This document shows, piece after piece, positions 1 to 8,758 of a DNA stretch of 64,000 nucleotides. Below the pieces are notes generated by a model. The model did no database searches and was not told where the DNA came from. It was given only the letters and a program-made list of their open reading frames with translations. How positions within the stretch are numbered: position 1 is the stretch's first letter; every line of letters starts with the position of its first letter. The position numbers and the translations under genes are program-made. The DNA is from Acidaminobacter sp. (lineage in GTDB: Bacteria > Bacillota_A > Clostridia > Peptostreptococcales > Acidaminobacteraceae), in assembly GCA_009881125.1 (NCBI GenBank), contig WXFH01000002.1, positions 5,411 through 69,410 of the forward strand, in the 5' to 3' direction.

Positions 1-433
1 CTTTGCCGCGGGCTTGGTCCGAGATGGCGGTGCAGATGGCGGCTGAGAGGTTGCTTGGGCCGTCGTAACCGAGCTCGGAGCCGTTTCGCATGGCGGCGAC
101 CATGACTATGGGCTTGTGGTCCGGCAGGCTGAGATCGAGGAAGAAAGCGGTTTCTTCGATGGAGTCGGTGCCGTGGGTGATGACGACGCCGTCTATGTCG
201 TCTCTGGCGATCAGAGCTTTCACCAGCTGATTGAGTTCCATGATGCGATCCGGGTTCATATGCGGGCCGGGGAATTTGCCAAAGGTGATGGTTTCCACAT
301 CCGCGAATTTGTCAATATTAGTGACCATGGACAGGATCTCCTGGCTGGACATAGCGGGTATAGCGGCTTCAAGGCGTTTGTCGACCTTCATGGAAATGGT
401 ACCGCCGGTAAAGACTACTGCGACTTTCTTCAA
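1..433 (-). CDS. L-asparaginase, N-terminal part (runs off the left edge)
   Basis: Hydrolyses asparagine to aspartate and ammonia. The translated N-terminus starts KKVAVVFTGGTISM, the first catalytic-threonine motif (TGGT) of the asparaginase family. About 80 residues later comes ITHGTDSIEET, the second conserved block with the Thr-Asp pair. No signal peptide is visible, so a cytoplasmic enzyme is likely. I chose the TTG at 433 because GAGGGGG lies just upstream and an in-frame stop lies 15 bases further up. Only about 144 codons are inside the window. The upstream region has a possible minus-strand -10 (TATAAT, 477-472). Family assignment is secure; type I versus type II cannot be settled from this part. 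Confidence 0.9.
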   Translation of the reverse strand, partial: MKKVAVVFTGGTISMKVDKRLEAAIPAMSSQEILSMVTNIDKFADVETITFGKFPGPHMNPDRIMELNQLVKALIARDDIDGVVITHGTDSIEETAFFLDLSLPDHKPIVMVAAMRNGSELGYDGPSNLSAAICTAISDQARGK

Positions 434-596
434 GGAAATGCCCCCTCAACAGTATGCTGAATAACAAATAAATTATAAGACCTCTATAAGTATAACAAAT
501 CTAGAGGAGCAGGTCATTATTATTGCGGGATTATGTTGCAGAAGTGGGATGGGAGGGTTGGGGCTTAGGGGGGAATGTTACAGAAATGTTGCAACA

Positions 597-775
597 CTCT
601 GGCACCGAATTACACTTGGTGTCAGACACTGAGTTGCACTTGGTGTCAGACACTGAGTTGCACTTGGTGTCAGACACTGAGTTGCACTTGGTGTCAGACA
701 CTGAATTACACTTAGTGTCAGACACCGAATCGCACTCGGTGTCTGACACCAAATTTATCTTTGTACCTGACCCCC
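597..775. repeat. 24-bp palindrome array A
   Basis: Six cores of GTGTCAGACAC or GTGTCTGACAC start at 619, 643, 667, 691, 715 and 739, exactly 24 bp apart. The 13-bp linkers are similar (of the type TGAGTTGCACTTG). A degenerate cap reading CTCTGGCACC lies at the left and GTACCTGACCC at the right. Because 24 is a multiple of three, the array reads as an open peptide repeat on both strands; this is a by-product. It fills most of the 382-base gap between the asparaginase and the cysteine desulfurase. Confidence 0.9.
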
Positions 776-790
776 ACCTTACGGTATAAT
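761..790 (+). promoter_or_regulatory. Candidate promoter of the cysteine desulfurase-thiI operon
   Basis: TTGTAC (761-766) and TATAAT (785-790) are separated by 18 bp, 26 bp before the chosen ATG. The -35 box lies inside the last, degenerate unit of array A, so the array edge supplies part of the promoter. Confidence 0.5.
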
Positions 791-815
791 AGTTAAGTTA
801 GGGAAGGTGAAATTT

Positions 816-1994
816 ATGAATAATAGAGAAAATCATGAAATATATCTTGATCATAGCGCGACCACACCGGTGTGTTCAGAGGCGATTGAGGCAATGAATG
901 GGGCACTGGCGGGGTGGTATGGGAATCCATCGTCCCTTCATAGGAAGGGGCTCGAGGCGGAGAAGCGGATCAAAGCCGCTAGCCTGACCTTCTTGAACGC
1001 GATCAAAGCGCCAACGGACAAAGGGGAGATCCTCTACACCTCAGGCGGCACAGAGGCCAACAACCTGGCCATCTCGGGGGTGGCGGCACTCCTGCGGCCA
1101 AGCCGGCGCCACATCATAACCTCCGCCGTGGAGCACAGCTCCGTGCTGGAGGTGGTCCTGGAATGGGAAAAGCGCGGGTTTGAGGTGACGCTCCTGAAAC
1201 CTGACACAAACGGCACCATTACGCCGGAGCAGGTGCTGGAGGCCGTCAGACCCGAGACCGGGCTGATCAGCCTGATGCATGTCAACAACGAGACAGGGGC
1301 CATCTTTGACCTGGGCGCGAACCTCAAGGGCCGTCTGCGATCTGTCCGTGACAGAGACGACCTTCCGGTATTCCACGTGGATGCGGTCCAGTCCATTGGA
1401 AAATTGCCTATTGACGTGCGCGCCATGGGCATCGACCTGCTCACCGCCAGCGCCCATAAAATTCATGGTCCGAAAGGCATTGGATTCCTCTACCGGGACA
1501 AGGGCATCCGTCTGAAGCCCCTCGTCTTCGGCGGGGGCCAGCAGGGGGGCATCCGTCCGGGGACGGAGAATGTGCCGGGCATCCTGGGCATGGAGGCCGC
1601 TTTCAAGGCTCTGCCCATGGATGCCGCCACCCACCTCCGGACCCTGAGAGACCGCCTCTGGGAGGGACTCGTCTCCATAGAGCACGTCGTCATCAACAGC
1701 CCGGCTGACGGAGCGCCCCACGTGATCAACGCATCATTCACTGGTCTGAAATCCGAAGTGCTGCTGCACACCCTCGAGAAGGAGGGCGTCTACGTCTCCA
1801 GCGGCTCCGCCTGCCATTCCAAGGACCGAAAGGCGTCCCACGTCCTGACGGCCCTAGGCCTCTCGGAAGCCAGAATCGACAGCGCGCTGCGGTTCAGCCT
1901 GAGCGTTCACACCACAGAAGACGACATCGACCAAGCTATTAAGATCATCCGACAGGCGAGCACCTCCCTGGGACGGATCATGAGGAGAAGGTAA
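816..1994 (+). CDS. Cysteine desulfurase (NifS/IscS family, NifZ-like)
   Basis: PLP enzyme that takes sulfur from cysteine and passes it on as a persulfide. Visible family marks: YLDHSATTPV at the N-terminus, TSGGTEANN, VEHSSVLE, HVDAVQS, the PLP lysine in SAHKIHGPKG (Lys215), the GGGQQGGIRPGTEN block and the catalytic cysteine in SSGSACHSK (Cys333). About 392 residues is normal. A GTG at 807 is in frame but would sit on the ribosome binding site (GGGAAGG), so ATG 816 is preferred. thiI begins 2 bases after its stop. As with nifZ-thiI in Bacillus, this is probably the dedicated sulfur donor for tRNA 4-thiouridine rather than the general Fe-S desulfurase; that is inference from context. Confidence 0.93.
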   Translation: MNNRENHEIYLDHSATTPVCSEAIEAMNGALAGWYGNPSSLHRKGLEAEKRIKAASLTFLNAIKAPTDKGEILYTSGGTEANNLAISGVAALLRPSRRHIITSAVEHSSVLEVVLEWEKRGFEVTLLKPDTNGTITPEQVLEAVRPETGLISLMHVNNETGAIFDLGANLKGRLRSVRDRDDLPVFHVDAVQSIGKLPIDVRAMGIDLLTASAHKIHGPKGIGFLYRDKGIRLKPLVFGGGQQGGIRPGTENVPGILGMEAAFKALPMDAATHLRTLRDRLWEGLVSIEHVVINSPADGAPHVINASFTGLKSEVLLHTLEKEGVYVSSGSACHSKDRKASHVLTALGLSEARIDSALRFSLSVHTTEDDIDQAIKIIRQASTSLGRIMRRR

Positions 1995-1996
1995 CT

Positions 1997-3199
1997 ATGA
2001 GTGAAAGAGGCTTTACACTTGTCAAGATCGGTGAAATCACCTTAAAAGGACTAAACAGAAAATTCTTCGAAAACCGCCTGATGGACAATCTCAAAGGGGC
2101 AGTCAGAGGGATCAGGCACGTGAAGGTCGCCAAGGAATTCGGCCGCATGTACATGAACTACGACCTGGAAGACGAGGCCGAGGTGCTGGAAAAAGCCCAG
2201 CGCGTCTTTGGACTTGTGGCTCTTTGCCCTGGTGTGGAGGTGGATCCTGACTTTGAGAAAATCGCGGCAGCAGCGGCTGTTCAGGTGAAAGCCCTGAAGG
2301 CCGAGACGGGCATGACGCGGTTTAAAGTAGAAGCCAGACGCAGCGACAAGCGCTTCCCCATGACTTCTCCTGAGATCTGCAAAGCCCTGGGCGGTGTGTT
2401 GCTGAGCCAGGTGGAAGGCCTGCAGGTCGACGTTCACGCGCCCCAGTTTTTGGTCAATGTCGAGATTAGGGACAGAGCCTACATTTATTCGAGAGAAATC
2501 CGCTGCCATGGTGGGATGCCCTACGGTACAGCAGGCAAAGCGGTTCTGCTGCTGTCCGGAGGCATTGACAGCCCAGTGGCCGGCTGGATGATGGCGCGCC
2601 GTGGCGTGATGCTTTCCGCAGTCCATTTCCATTCCTATCCGTTCACCAGTGAGCGGGCCCAGGAGAAGGTCTACGACCTGGCCAGACAGTTGGCGGTTTT
2701 CACGGGCAGCATTGAAGTCACCTCCATCAATTTGCTGGAAATCCAGCAGGCAATCATGGAAAACTGTCCAGAGGAAGAAATGACGATCCTCTCCAGGCGG
2801 TTCATGATGGCTCTGGCAGAGCAAGTCGCCCTGGAGACCGGGGCACAGGCGCTGATCACCGGCGAGAACATTGGCCAGGTGGCCTCGCAGACGATAGAAG
2901 GCCTCACCGTAACGAATGCCCGGGTAAACCTGCCGGTCTTCCGTCCGCTGATCGCGTACGACAAGAATGACATTGTAGAGGTGGCCAGAACCATAGGCAC
3001 CTATGAAACCTCCATCCTGCCTTTTGAGGACTGCTGCACGGTGTTCCTGCCGTCCAAGGTGGTCACGAAGCCCAAGCTGAATCACATTGAAGCCTCAGAG
3101 TCGAAGCTGGACGTGGAAGGCCTGATCCAGCGGGCTTTTGAGGGGAGAGAAATACAGCGTTTTCAGAGGTGGCAGCAGGCCGAACCTAAAAAAGACTAA
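1997..3199 (+). CDS. thiI: tRNA 4-thiouridine synthetase ThiI
   Basis: Adenylates U8 of tRNA and inserts sulfur received from the upstream cysteine desulfurase. The protein has an N-terminal ferredoxin-like/THUMP region (about residues 1-165), then the PP-loop SGGIDS at 187-192 and ITGENIGQVASQT further on. It ends at 400 residues without a rhodanese domain, the short form known from Bacillus; sulfur is then delivered directly by the desulfurase. GGAGAAGG precedes the ATG. It is translationally linked to the upstream gene (2-base gap). Confidence 0.96.
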   Translation: MSERGFTLVKIGEITLKGLNRKFFENRLMDNLKGAVRGIRHVKVAKEFGRMYMNYDLEDEAEVLEKAQRVFGLVALCPGVEVDPDFEKIAAAAAVQVKALKAETGMTRFKVEARRSDKRFPMTSPEICKALGGVLLSQVEGLQVDVHAPQFLVNVEIRDRAYIYSREIRCHGGMPYGTAGKAVLLLSGGIDSPVAGWMMARRGVMLSAVHFHSYPFTSERAQEKVYDLARQLAVFTGSIEVTSINLLEIQQAIMENCPEEEMTILSRRFMMALAEQVALETGAQALITGENIGQVASQTIEGLTVTNARVNLPVFRPLIAYDKNDIVEVARTIGTYETSILPFEDCCTVFLPSKVVTKPKLNHIEASESKLDVEGLIQRAFEGREIQRFQRWQQAEPKKD

Positions 3200-3220
3200 A
3201 TCCGAAAGGAGTCGTTTGCA

Positions 3221-3922
3221 GTGAAGTTTATGGTAGAAGACGCAGTGTTTGAGAAACTGCCGGAATACGTAGTCGGCGTCGTGGTCGCCCGCGGGATCGA
3301 TGTCCACCGACACACGCACATGCCTCAGGATGTGCTGCGCTCCGGCGAAGCGGTGTTTCGCGACCGGCACTGCCACTGTGATTATAAGGCGCATCCGGAT
3401 TTGGTGCCGTACAGGGAGGCTTTTGAGACCATAGGTATCAACCCGAACCGCTTTCCGAGCTCGATTGAAGCCATGGGCAAGCGCGTGCTGAACGGTGCGG
3501 CGCTTCCCTTTATTCACCCGGTGATCGATTTGGTCAACGGCATCTCCCTGAACTTCGCGGTGCCCATGGGCGCTCACGACCTGGACCAGCTGGGCGGGGA
3601 CTTCGAGGTGCGCTTCTCCAGGGAGGGAGAGACCTTCGTAGCCCTGGGCTCAGATCAGGAAGAGGTATTACCCGCTGGAGAGCTCATCTACGGCGATTCC
3701 AGCCGCGTCAGAACTCGCCGGTGGATCTGGCGGCAATCCGAGTGGGGCAAGGTCACACAGGATTCCAGAAATGTGTTGTTTCCGGTGGACGGCTTCAGCG
3801 GTCAGAACCTGGATCAGGTTCTCGCTGCCCGGGATCAGCTGGCAGCAGCGCTGGCGGGAGAGTTTGGGGCGCTTGTGAGCGTGCATCTGATTGATAAAGA
3901 TCACCGGTACATTCAGGTGTGA
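3221..3922 (+). CDS. B3/B4 tRNA-binding domain protein
   Basis: A 233-residue protein that appears to consist of the B3/B4 fold found in the beta subunit of phenylalanyl-tRNA synthetase, here free-standing. Marks: the region YREAFETIGINPNRFPSSIEA, then LPFIHPVIDLVNGISL and the later GELIYGDSSRVRTRRWIWRQ block. Free-standing members are thought to act on mischarged tRNA or as tRNA-binding accessory proteins; the exact substrate cannot be read here. GTG at 3221 lies 10 bases after AAAGGAG, whereas ATG 3230 would be too far, so GTG is chosen. Third gene of a tRNA-related operon with the desulfurase and thiI; it ends in a strong terminator. Confidence 0.85.
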   Translation: MKFMVEDAVFEKLPEYVVGVVVARGIDVHRHTHMPQDVLRSGEAVFRDRHCHCDYKAHPDLVPYREAFETIGINPNRFPSSIEAMGKRVLNGAALPFIHPVIDLVNGISLNFAVPMGAHDLDQLGGDFEVRFSREGETFVALGSDQEEVLPAGELIYGDSSRVRTRRWIWRQSEWGKVTQDSRNVLFPVDGFSGQNLDQVLAARDQLAAALAGEFGALVSVHLIDKDHRYIQV

Positions 3923-3937
3923 TTTCAAAAAACTAAA

Positions 3938-3986
3938 AATTATGCCGATGGTTGTGTTTCCATAACCATCGGCATAATTAATTTTT
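3938..3986. terminator. Bidirectional terminator built from an inverted pair of the GCCGATGGT 9-mer
   Basis: A perfect 16-bp stem (3938-3953 with 3964-3979) and a 10-base loop. Each arm contains one GCCGATGGT. TTTTTT follows on the plus strand, and the minus strand also runs into T-rich sequence. It lies between the convergent B3/B4 gene and PBP gene. Confidence 0.85.
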
Positions 3987-3996
3987 TGAGGCATTT

Positions 3997-6900
3997 TTAG
4001 TTGTTGATCGCGCTGTCGACCTCGTCGATCAGCTCATCCGCACTCGGCTGCTGAACGGCTGCCGGGCTGCCTTCTGCATTGGAGCCGGAGTTCGTGGTCG
4101 GTTTCGGGCCGAGGAGGGTCTCGATATCCGGCGGATACTGGAAGTTCATTGGCTCCCGAATCGTGCCATCCGGCAGTTGAATGGAGAGGTCTTCGTTGAT
4201 GATGGAATCCACCGGAGCGGTAAAGACGGACCCATCCAGGAATTTAAGCTGGAATGGCAGGATGACATAGTAGCGGCCGTCGCCCATAGGGGTAATGTGT
4301 GCCTGGGCAGGCGGGACATAAGTCGCTTCGCTGTGAATGTCGCAAGGGGTCGTAGGAAGCTCAAAGGCCGCGTCTCTGACAAAGGCGAGATCTTCCGGGG
4401 AAAGCGGGATTGGCCGCTGGACGAGGACTCTGGATTCAACAGTCTCCACAGGGCAAAATTCGTTGGCGAGCAAGTTGCTTTCCTTGCAGATCTGCGCCTC
4501 GACGTGAATATTGTCCACGATGGTAGGCTCTGTACCCGGAATGAAAATTTCATTTTTGACCGTGCCGCGCGAGTCAAGGGCTGACAGCTCAGATGGGAGC
4601 ATCCCGGATTTGGTATCTACCGCGAGGGTAATCAGTCCGTCGACTGCTTTGAAATCACGGTTGTCGTAGCCTTCGTGAACGGTGGTCATGACGTGATTCC
4701 AGAACTGGGCAGCGACTTTTGAGCCTTGGTCCAGCGGCATGTTGACGTCGTTGCCGAACCAGACGCTGGCAGTGTAGTACGGGGTGAATCCGACAAACCA
4801 TGCGTCGATCTGATTCGAGGTCGTACCGGTTTTGCCGGCGACAGTAATGCCGGTGTTGCCGTTTCGAATCGCGGCGACTTTGGCAAGGCCGTTGGTGACC
4901 GTTGTGCGAAGGATGTCCTGCATGATGTAGGCGGCCTTTTCATCCGCGACGCGGGTGAGATGCGGCTCGTTTTCCAGGATGACATTGCCGCGGTTGTCGA
5001 TGACCTTCGTAAACGTCGTCGTCTTATTCAGAACGCCGCCGTTGGCGATGGACCCGTAAGCCTGCGCCATTTCAAGAGGGGAAATACCCATGGACATACC
5101 GCCCAGGGACATTGCGGCGAGGTTCATGTCATTATAAGCTCCGGATTCCACCACGCTGGTGATGCCCATCTTTTTCAGGTAATCCACAGAGGTCTGAAGC
5201 CCCACTGCCTGCGCGACTTTGGCCGCGTTGACGTTGATGGACCATTCGACGGATTCGCGAATCGTCTGAAGACCCCAATACTTGGTCGAGCCTTCATACC
5301 AGTTCAGCGGCCAGCGGTCCGTGCCACCCTTGAGATAGACCGGGGCATCATCCACAATGCTGGCTGCGGTGAACTTCTTCGTATCGATAGCCGGGAGATA
5401 CACCGCCAGCGGCTTGATGGAGGAACCGGGCTGACGCGGATTGACTGCGCGGTTGTAGATTTTCTGGCCGGTGATGTTGCGGCCGCCCACAACTGCCTTA
5501 AGCTGGCCGGTGTGGTAATCTATGATGACCGTTGAGGATTGAGGCTGGACAATGCCCTGATCGCTGAAGCCAAAATGGTCTTTGGCAACCAGAAGCGCGT
5601 TGTTGTCGCCAGGAATGAAAAACTCTGGATTCTTGGTCAGAAAGTCCTTGCTGATGACCAGGTTGCCTTGTTCGTCCAGGGTCTTAACCTCATGGGGAAT
5701 GGCTACTTCCCGGCCGGAGTAGGTTTTGAAGTTCGAGATGTTTTTCACGCCGCTCGGGCTGGAACTGAGCTCGCTGGCCTTGAAGACGTTCTTGATGACC
5801 ATTTGGACGGAGACGAGCTTGCCGTCCTGACGGTTGGCGTAGAGATTGAAGCGTCGGTCCTTGAAGATGACCAGGTTGCCCCAGTCGTCGTATTTGTAGT
5901 CGCCATCCGGGATCACCAGCTGTCCGGCGTCGTTGACGAGATTCTCGTACTTATAAAGAAGAATGCGGCCATCCGGTGTAATGACGTTGCCGCCCGGATT
6001 GAAGCGGACGACGACCTTTGGCATGCTGTCGTAGTACTTGTCATAAGTCGCCTCCAGCTTTTTTTGCAGCTCGAGGTCGATGGTGGTGTGGATCTGCAGA
6101 CCCTTGGTGAAGAGCATGCTGGTGGCTTCTTCTTTGGTATAGCCATACTGCGTCATGAGACCGTCCAGGACGTCGTCGCGAACCATATCCGCGAAGTAGG
6201 AGCTGATGTCATCATTGCTCTGTTTGCTGGGCTTGATGCGTTCGAAGAGGTCGACGTCCTTGATGCTGTCGTACTCTTCCTGGGAGATCACGCCATTTTC
6301 GTGCATGAGCTTGGTGACGGTCTTGTAGCGTTTTTCTGCGGTGTCATTGTAAACCAGGGTGTACTGGCTGTCCGAATCGTCAATGATCCGGCTGCCGTCA
6401 GAGATATCCGCTTTTTCGAGCCGCAGCATTGGCGTATAGTTGGCCGGGCTGGAAGGGATACCGGCCAGGATGGCCGACTCGACTAGGTCGAGCTCGCTGG
6501 CGTCTTTGCTGAAATAGGATTTGGCCGCGGCTTGAACGCCGTTAGCGCCTGCACCGAGCCAGATGGTGTTCAGGTAGGCTTCGATAATCTGTTCTTTGTT
6601 GAGCAGTTTTTCGAGCTCCAAGGTATAATAAGCTTCTTTGATTTTACGATCTAGGGTGCGCGCGGATTTGCTCTCCACTAAGTAAAGGTTTCTGGCGAGC
6701 TGCTGGGTGATGGTGCTGGTGCCCTGAATCCGGACGCCCTTAGTGACACTGTTGACGACAGAGCCGACCAGTCGCACGTAGTTGAATCCGTTGTGCTCGA
6801 AGAAGGTTTTGTCTTCAACGGCAACGAAGGCGTTGATCAGGTTGGGACTCATGTCCTCATATTTGATGATGGTTCTGAGGCCGTCGTTCTGAAGGGTTTC

Positions 6901-7233
6901 CATCAGCTCCCCGTTGGAGTCCAGGATGACAGAGTTCTCTCCGAGTAGCTCATTGATTTTTGAGGGATCAATGGGTGGCAGGTCAGAAACGACATTTTTA
7001 GCATAGGCATAGGCAATGCCTGCGCCAATCATGCCCAGGATGACGAATAAGATCATGAGATTGAAGATGGCTTTCCAGATGCGTTTGCGTAATGGCTTTT
7101 TTGGTTTCTTTTTACTTCCTGATGACCGTCTGGTCGATCCGTTATTTGACGCACCCTCGCCATTTCTGCCTTCCGTCCTGTGTGGATTGGCTGGACGTGC
7201 TGAGCCGGTAGGTCTTGTAGGTTTTTTGTCCAT
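3997..7233 (-). CDS. Class A penicillin-binding protein (PBP1A type)
   Basis: Bifunctional peptidoglycan glycosyltransferase/transpeptidase of about 1078 residues. Order of parts: a basic, low-complexity cytoplasmic head; one membrane anchor (FNLMILFVILGMIGAGIAYA); a GT51 domain with the catalytic glutamate in VAVEDKTFFEHNG (Glu140) and GTSTITQQLARN; then a transpeptidase domain with serine 604 in the SSIK motif, the SIN motif and KTGTT at Lys801. The C-terminus has an extra region ending in a Ser/Ala/Gly-rich tail. I chose ATG 7233 over an upstream in-frame start because AAGGAGG lies 7 bases before it. A minus-strand TATAAT at 7266-7261 may be its -10 box. Confidence 0.95.
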   Translation of the reverse strand: MDKKPTRPTGSARPANPHRTEGRNGEGASNNGSTRRSSGSKKKPKKPLRKRIWKAIFNLMILFVILGMIGAGIAYAYAKNVVSDLPPIDPSKINELLGENSVILDSNGELMETLQNDGLRTIIKYEDMSPNLINAFVAVEDKTFFEHNGFNYVRLVGSVVNSVTKGVRIQGTSTITQQLARNLYLVESKSARTLDRKIKEAYYTLELEKLLNKEQIIEAYLNTIWLGAGANGVQAAAKSYFSKDASELDLVESAILAGIPSSPANYTPMLRLEKADISDGSRIIDDSDSQYTLVYNDTAEKRYKTVTKLMHENGVISQEEYDSIKDVDLFERIKPSKQSNDDISSYFADMVRDDVLDGLMTQYGYTKEEATSMLFTKGLQIHTTIDLELQKKLEATYDKYYDSMPKVVVRFNPGGNVITPDGRILLYKYENLVNDAGQLVIPDGDYKYDDWGNLVIFKDRRFNLYANRQDGKLVSVQMVIKNVFKASELSSSPSGVKNISNFKTYSGREVAIPHEVKTLDEQGNLVISKDFLTKNPEFFIPGDNNALLVAKDHFGFSDQGIVQPQSSTVIIDYHTGQLKAVVGGRNITGQKIYNRAVNPRQPGSSIKPLAVYLPAIDTKKFTAASIVDDAPVYLKGGTDRWPLNWYEGSTKYWGLQTIRESVEWSINVNAAKVAQAVGLQTSVDYLKKMGITSVVESGAYNDMNLAAMSLGGMSMGISPLEMAQAYGSIANGGVLNKTTTFTKVIDNRGNVILENEPHLTRVADEKAAYIMQDILRTTVTNGLAKVAAIRNGNTGITVAGKTGTTSNQIDAWFVGFTPYYTASVWFGNDVNMPLDQGSKVAAQFWNHVMTTVHEGYDNRDFKAVDGLITLAVDTKSGMLPSELSALDSRGTVKNEIFIPGTEPTIVDNIHVEAQICKESNLLANEFCPVETVESRVLVQRPIPLSPEDLAFVRDAAFELPTTPCDIHSEATYVPPAQAHITPMGDGRYYVILPFQLKFLDGSVFTAPVDSIINEDLSIQLPDGTIREPMNFQYPPDIETLLGPKPTTNSGSNAEGSPAAVQQPSADELIDEVDSAINN

Positions 7234-7330
7234 GTAAATCCTCCTTATAATTTCAGCGTAATTATACCATATAATGGTCTGAGGCGGCATTAAAGTCACT
7301 GAAATTTAATGGAATTGTGGGTGGGGGGAG

Positions 7331-7612
7331 GTGGGTGACAGACACTGAGTTGAGTTGGGTGTCAGACACTCGGTTGAGTTGAGTGTCAGACACTGAGTTG
7401 AGTTGGGTGTCAGACACTCGGTTGAGTTGGGTGTCAGACACTCGGTTGAGTTGAGTGTCAGACACTCGGTTGAGTTGAGTGTCAGACACTCGGTTGAGTT
7501 GGGTGTCAGACACTCGGTTGAGTTGGGTGTCAGACACTCGGTTGAGTTGGGTGTCAGACACTCAGTTGAGTTGAGTGTCTGACACTCAGTTGAATTTGGT
7601 GCCAGAGCTTGC
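7331..7612. repeat. 24-bp palindrome array B
   Basis: Twelve units on an exact 24-bp grid, first core at 7335 (GTGACAGACAC), then every 24 bp up to 7575, with the cap GTGCCAGAGCT at 7599. The linkers read TGAGTTGAGTTGG or TCGGTTGAGTTGG. It fills the gap between the start of the PBP gene and the end of the EcsC gene. The cap is the reverse complement of the left cap of array C. Confidence 0.92.
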
Positions 7613-7624
7613 CTAATCAAACCA

Positions 7625-7661
7625 CAAAAAAAGGCGTGATCCCCAATTAAGGAATCACGCC
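7625..7661 (-). terminator. Rho-independent terminator of the EcsC-family gene
   Basis: The stem GGCGTGAT(T)CC / GG(G)ATCACGCC with a short AT-rich loop (7633-7661) is followed on the minus strand by a run of seven T. It starts 7 bases after the stop codon of the EcsC gene. Confidence 0.85.
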
Positions 7662-7667
7662 ATTCTT

Positions 7668-8462
7668 CTATTCGTTAATCTTTGCCAACAAATATCTCTT
7701 CTTATATTTCAACCGAGCAAAATTGGAAACCTTACGCGTTACAGCATAATTCACCGCACCGCCCACAACACCCACCACCGGAAGACCTTGAACAAATTTC
7801 GCCGTCAACAAGGCTTGTGACAGGACTGCGGCCGTTTCTTTAATCTGATCCTCCAAATTCATCCCGAGCGATATGCCGTTTTGCTGCCGCTTTTCAAAAA
7901 GCAGAATCTTATGGTTAAAGCTTCGCCGCTCCTCATTTTCTGTCAACGCCGCGCAAATCAGCAAAAGGGCATATATTCTTTCCTCATAAAGATCCGTATC
8001 CACACCATAACTCAAGCCGGTTTCATGCAGCGTTCGCATCAGCATCCCAATAAACAGCGGGATATCAGGCAGCCCTATGCCCAGCAGTCCCAGCGCCCCA
8101 CCCTCAACCGCAGTGATCAGCGTATTGGCCGAGCCTGCATTCTTAGCCCGACGGTGCACCTTATTCAAATTTCTATGCGTTGGCGCGTCCATAAAAATTT
8201 CATCCCGCGCTTCATGCTGCAACAAAATCTTTTCCTTATTATAGGTTTTGTCAATCACCGGCGCCCCTTTTTCAAAAACCAATTTAAAACCTTTGTAAAA
8301 AGCGGTTTCCAGCGTAGATTTCAACTTGTCAGGGATGGCGGCATCCAGCTTTTCTCTGGCCGGCCGCGTCCTATAACTGATCCAGGATTCGCGCTGATCT
8401 TTCATGAGCCGCCGCTCCTGCCTTGAGACGCGCTTCAGTTGTTTGTCTATAAATTTCTCCAT
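7668..8462 (-). CDS. EcsC family protein
   Basis: A 264-residue protein with a basic, charged N-terminus and a glycine-rich hydrophobic middle (about residues 110-140, SANTLITAVEGGALGLLGIGLPDIPLF in two blocks). A second hydrophobic stretch near residue 230 (VQGLPVVGVVGGAVNYAVTRK) matches the layout of the EcsC family. EcsC was first described beside the EcsAB ABC exporter; its biochemical role is unknown, and no ABC genes are adjacent here. AAGGAG lies 9 bases before the ATG. It stands alone, with its own terminator. Confidence 0.8.
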   Translation of the reverse strand: MEKFIDKQLKRVSRQERRLMKDQRESWISYRTRPAREKLDAAIPDKLKSTLETAFYKGFKLVFEKGAPVIDKTYNKEKILLQHEARDEIFMDAPTHRNLNKVHRRAKNAGSANTLITAVEGGALGLLGIGLPDIPLFIGMLMRTLHETGLSYGVDTDLYEERIYALLLICAALTENEERRSFNHKILLFEKRQQNGISLGMNLEDQIKETAAVLSQALLTAKFVQGLPVVGVVGGAVNYAVTRKVSNFARLKYKKRYLLAKINE

Positions 8463-8758
8463 GACCAGGACTCCTTGTGTGAGTGATTTTGCATGATTTG
8501 GTGATAATTGCAGTGCTTATTTACATCTTAAAGATACCACGATTCCTCAAGATCATGCACTTAACAAAGAAATACTTAAGGGATAGTTAAGCCGATGGTC
8601 ATTGAATCAGCCAAGAATAAGTCATTTACACCTGTAATCGTTAGTGACTTAGAGAAGATTTGATGAAATATGTAAAAAAATGACAAGAATATTTGCATTG
8701 ATTTACAAAAGATGGAATGATAATATGAATTAAATATGTAAAATAATGTAAAACATAA
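8463..8758. other. Intergenic region between the EcsC gene and the RAYT gene
   Basis: An AT-rich spacer of 296 bases with one copy of the GCCGATGGT motif at 8591-8599. No clear terminator, promoter or small gene was recognised. The RAYT start at its right edge lacks a good ribosome binding site. Confidence 0.5.

Noticed and set aside
1041..1721. Antisense frame of about 226 codons within the cysteine desulfurase gene
   Set aside because: Shadow of the sense frame; no family features and no ribosome binding site.
7262..7620. Protein-coding reading of array DNA (octapeptide repeats such as SDTELHLV or SDTQLNRV)
   Set aside because: The frames stay open only because 24 is a multiple of three. 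Both strands and several frames are open, there is no ribosome binding site, and the peptides change with each array.
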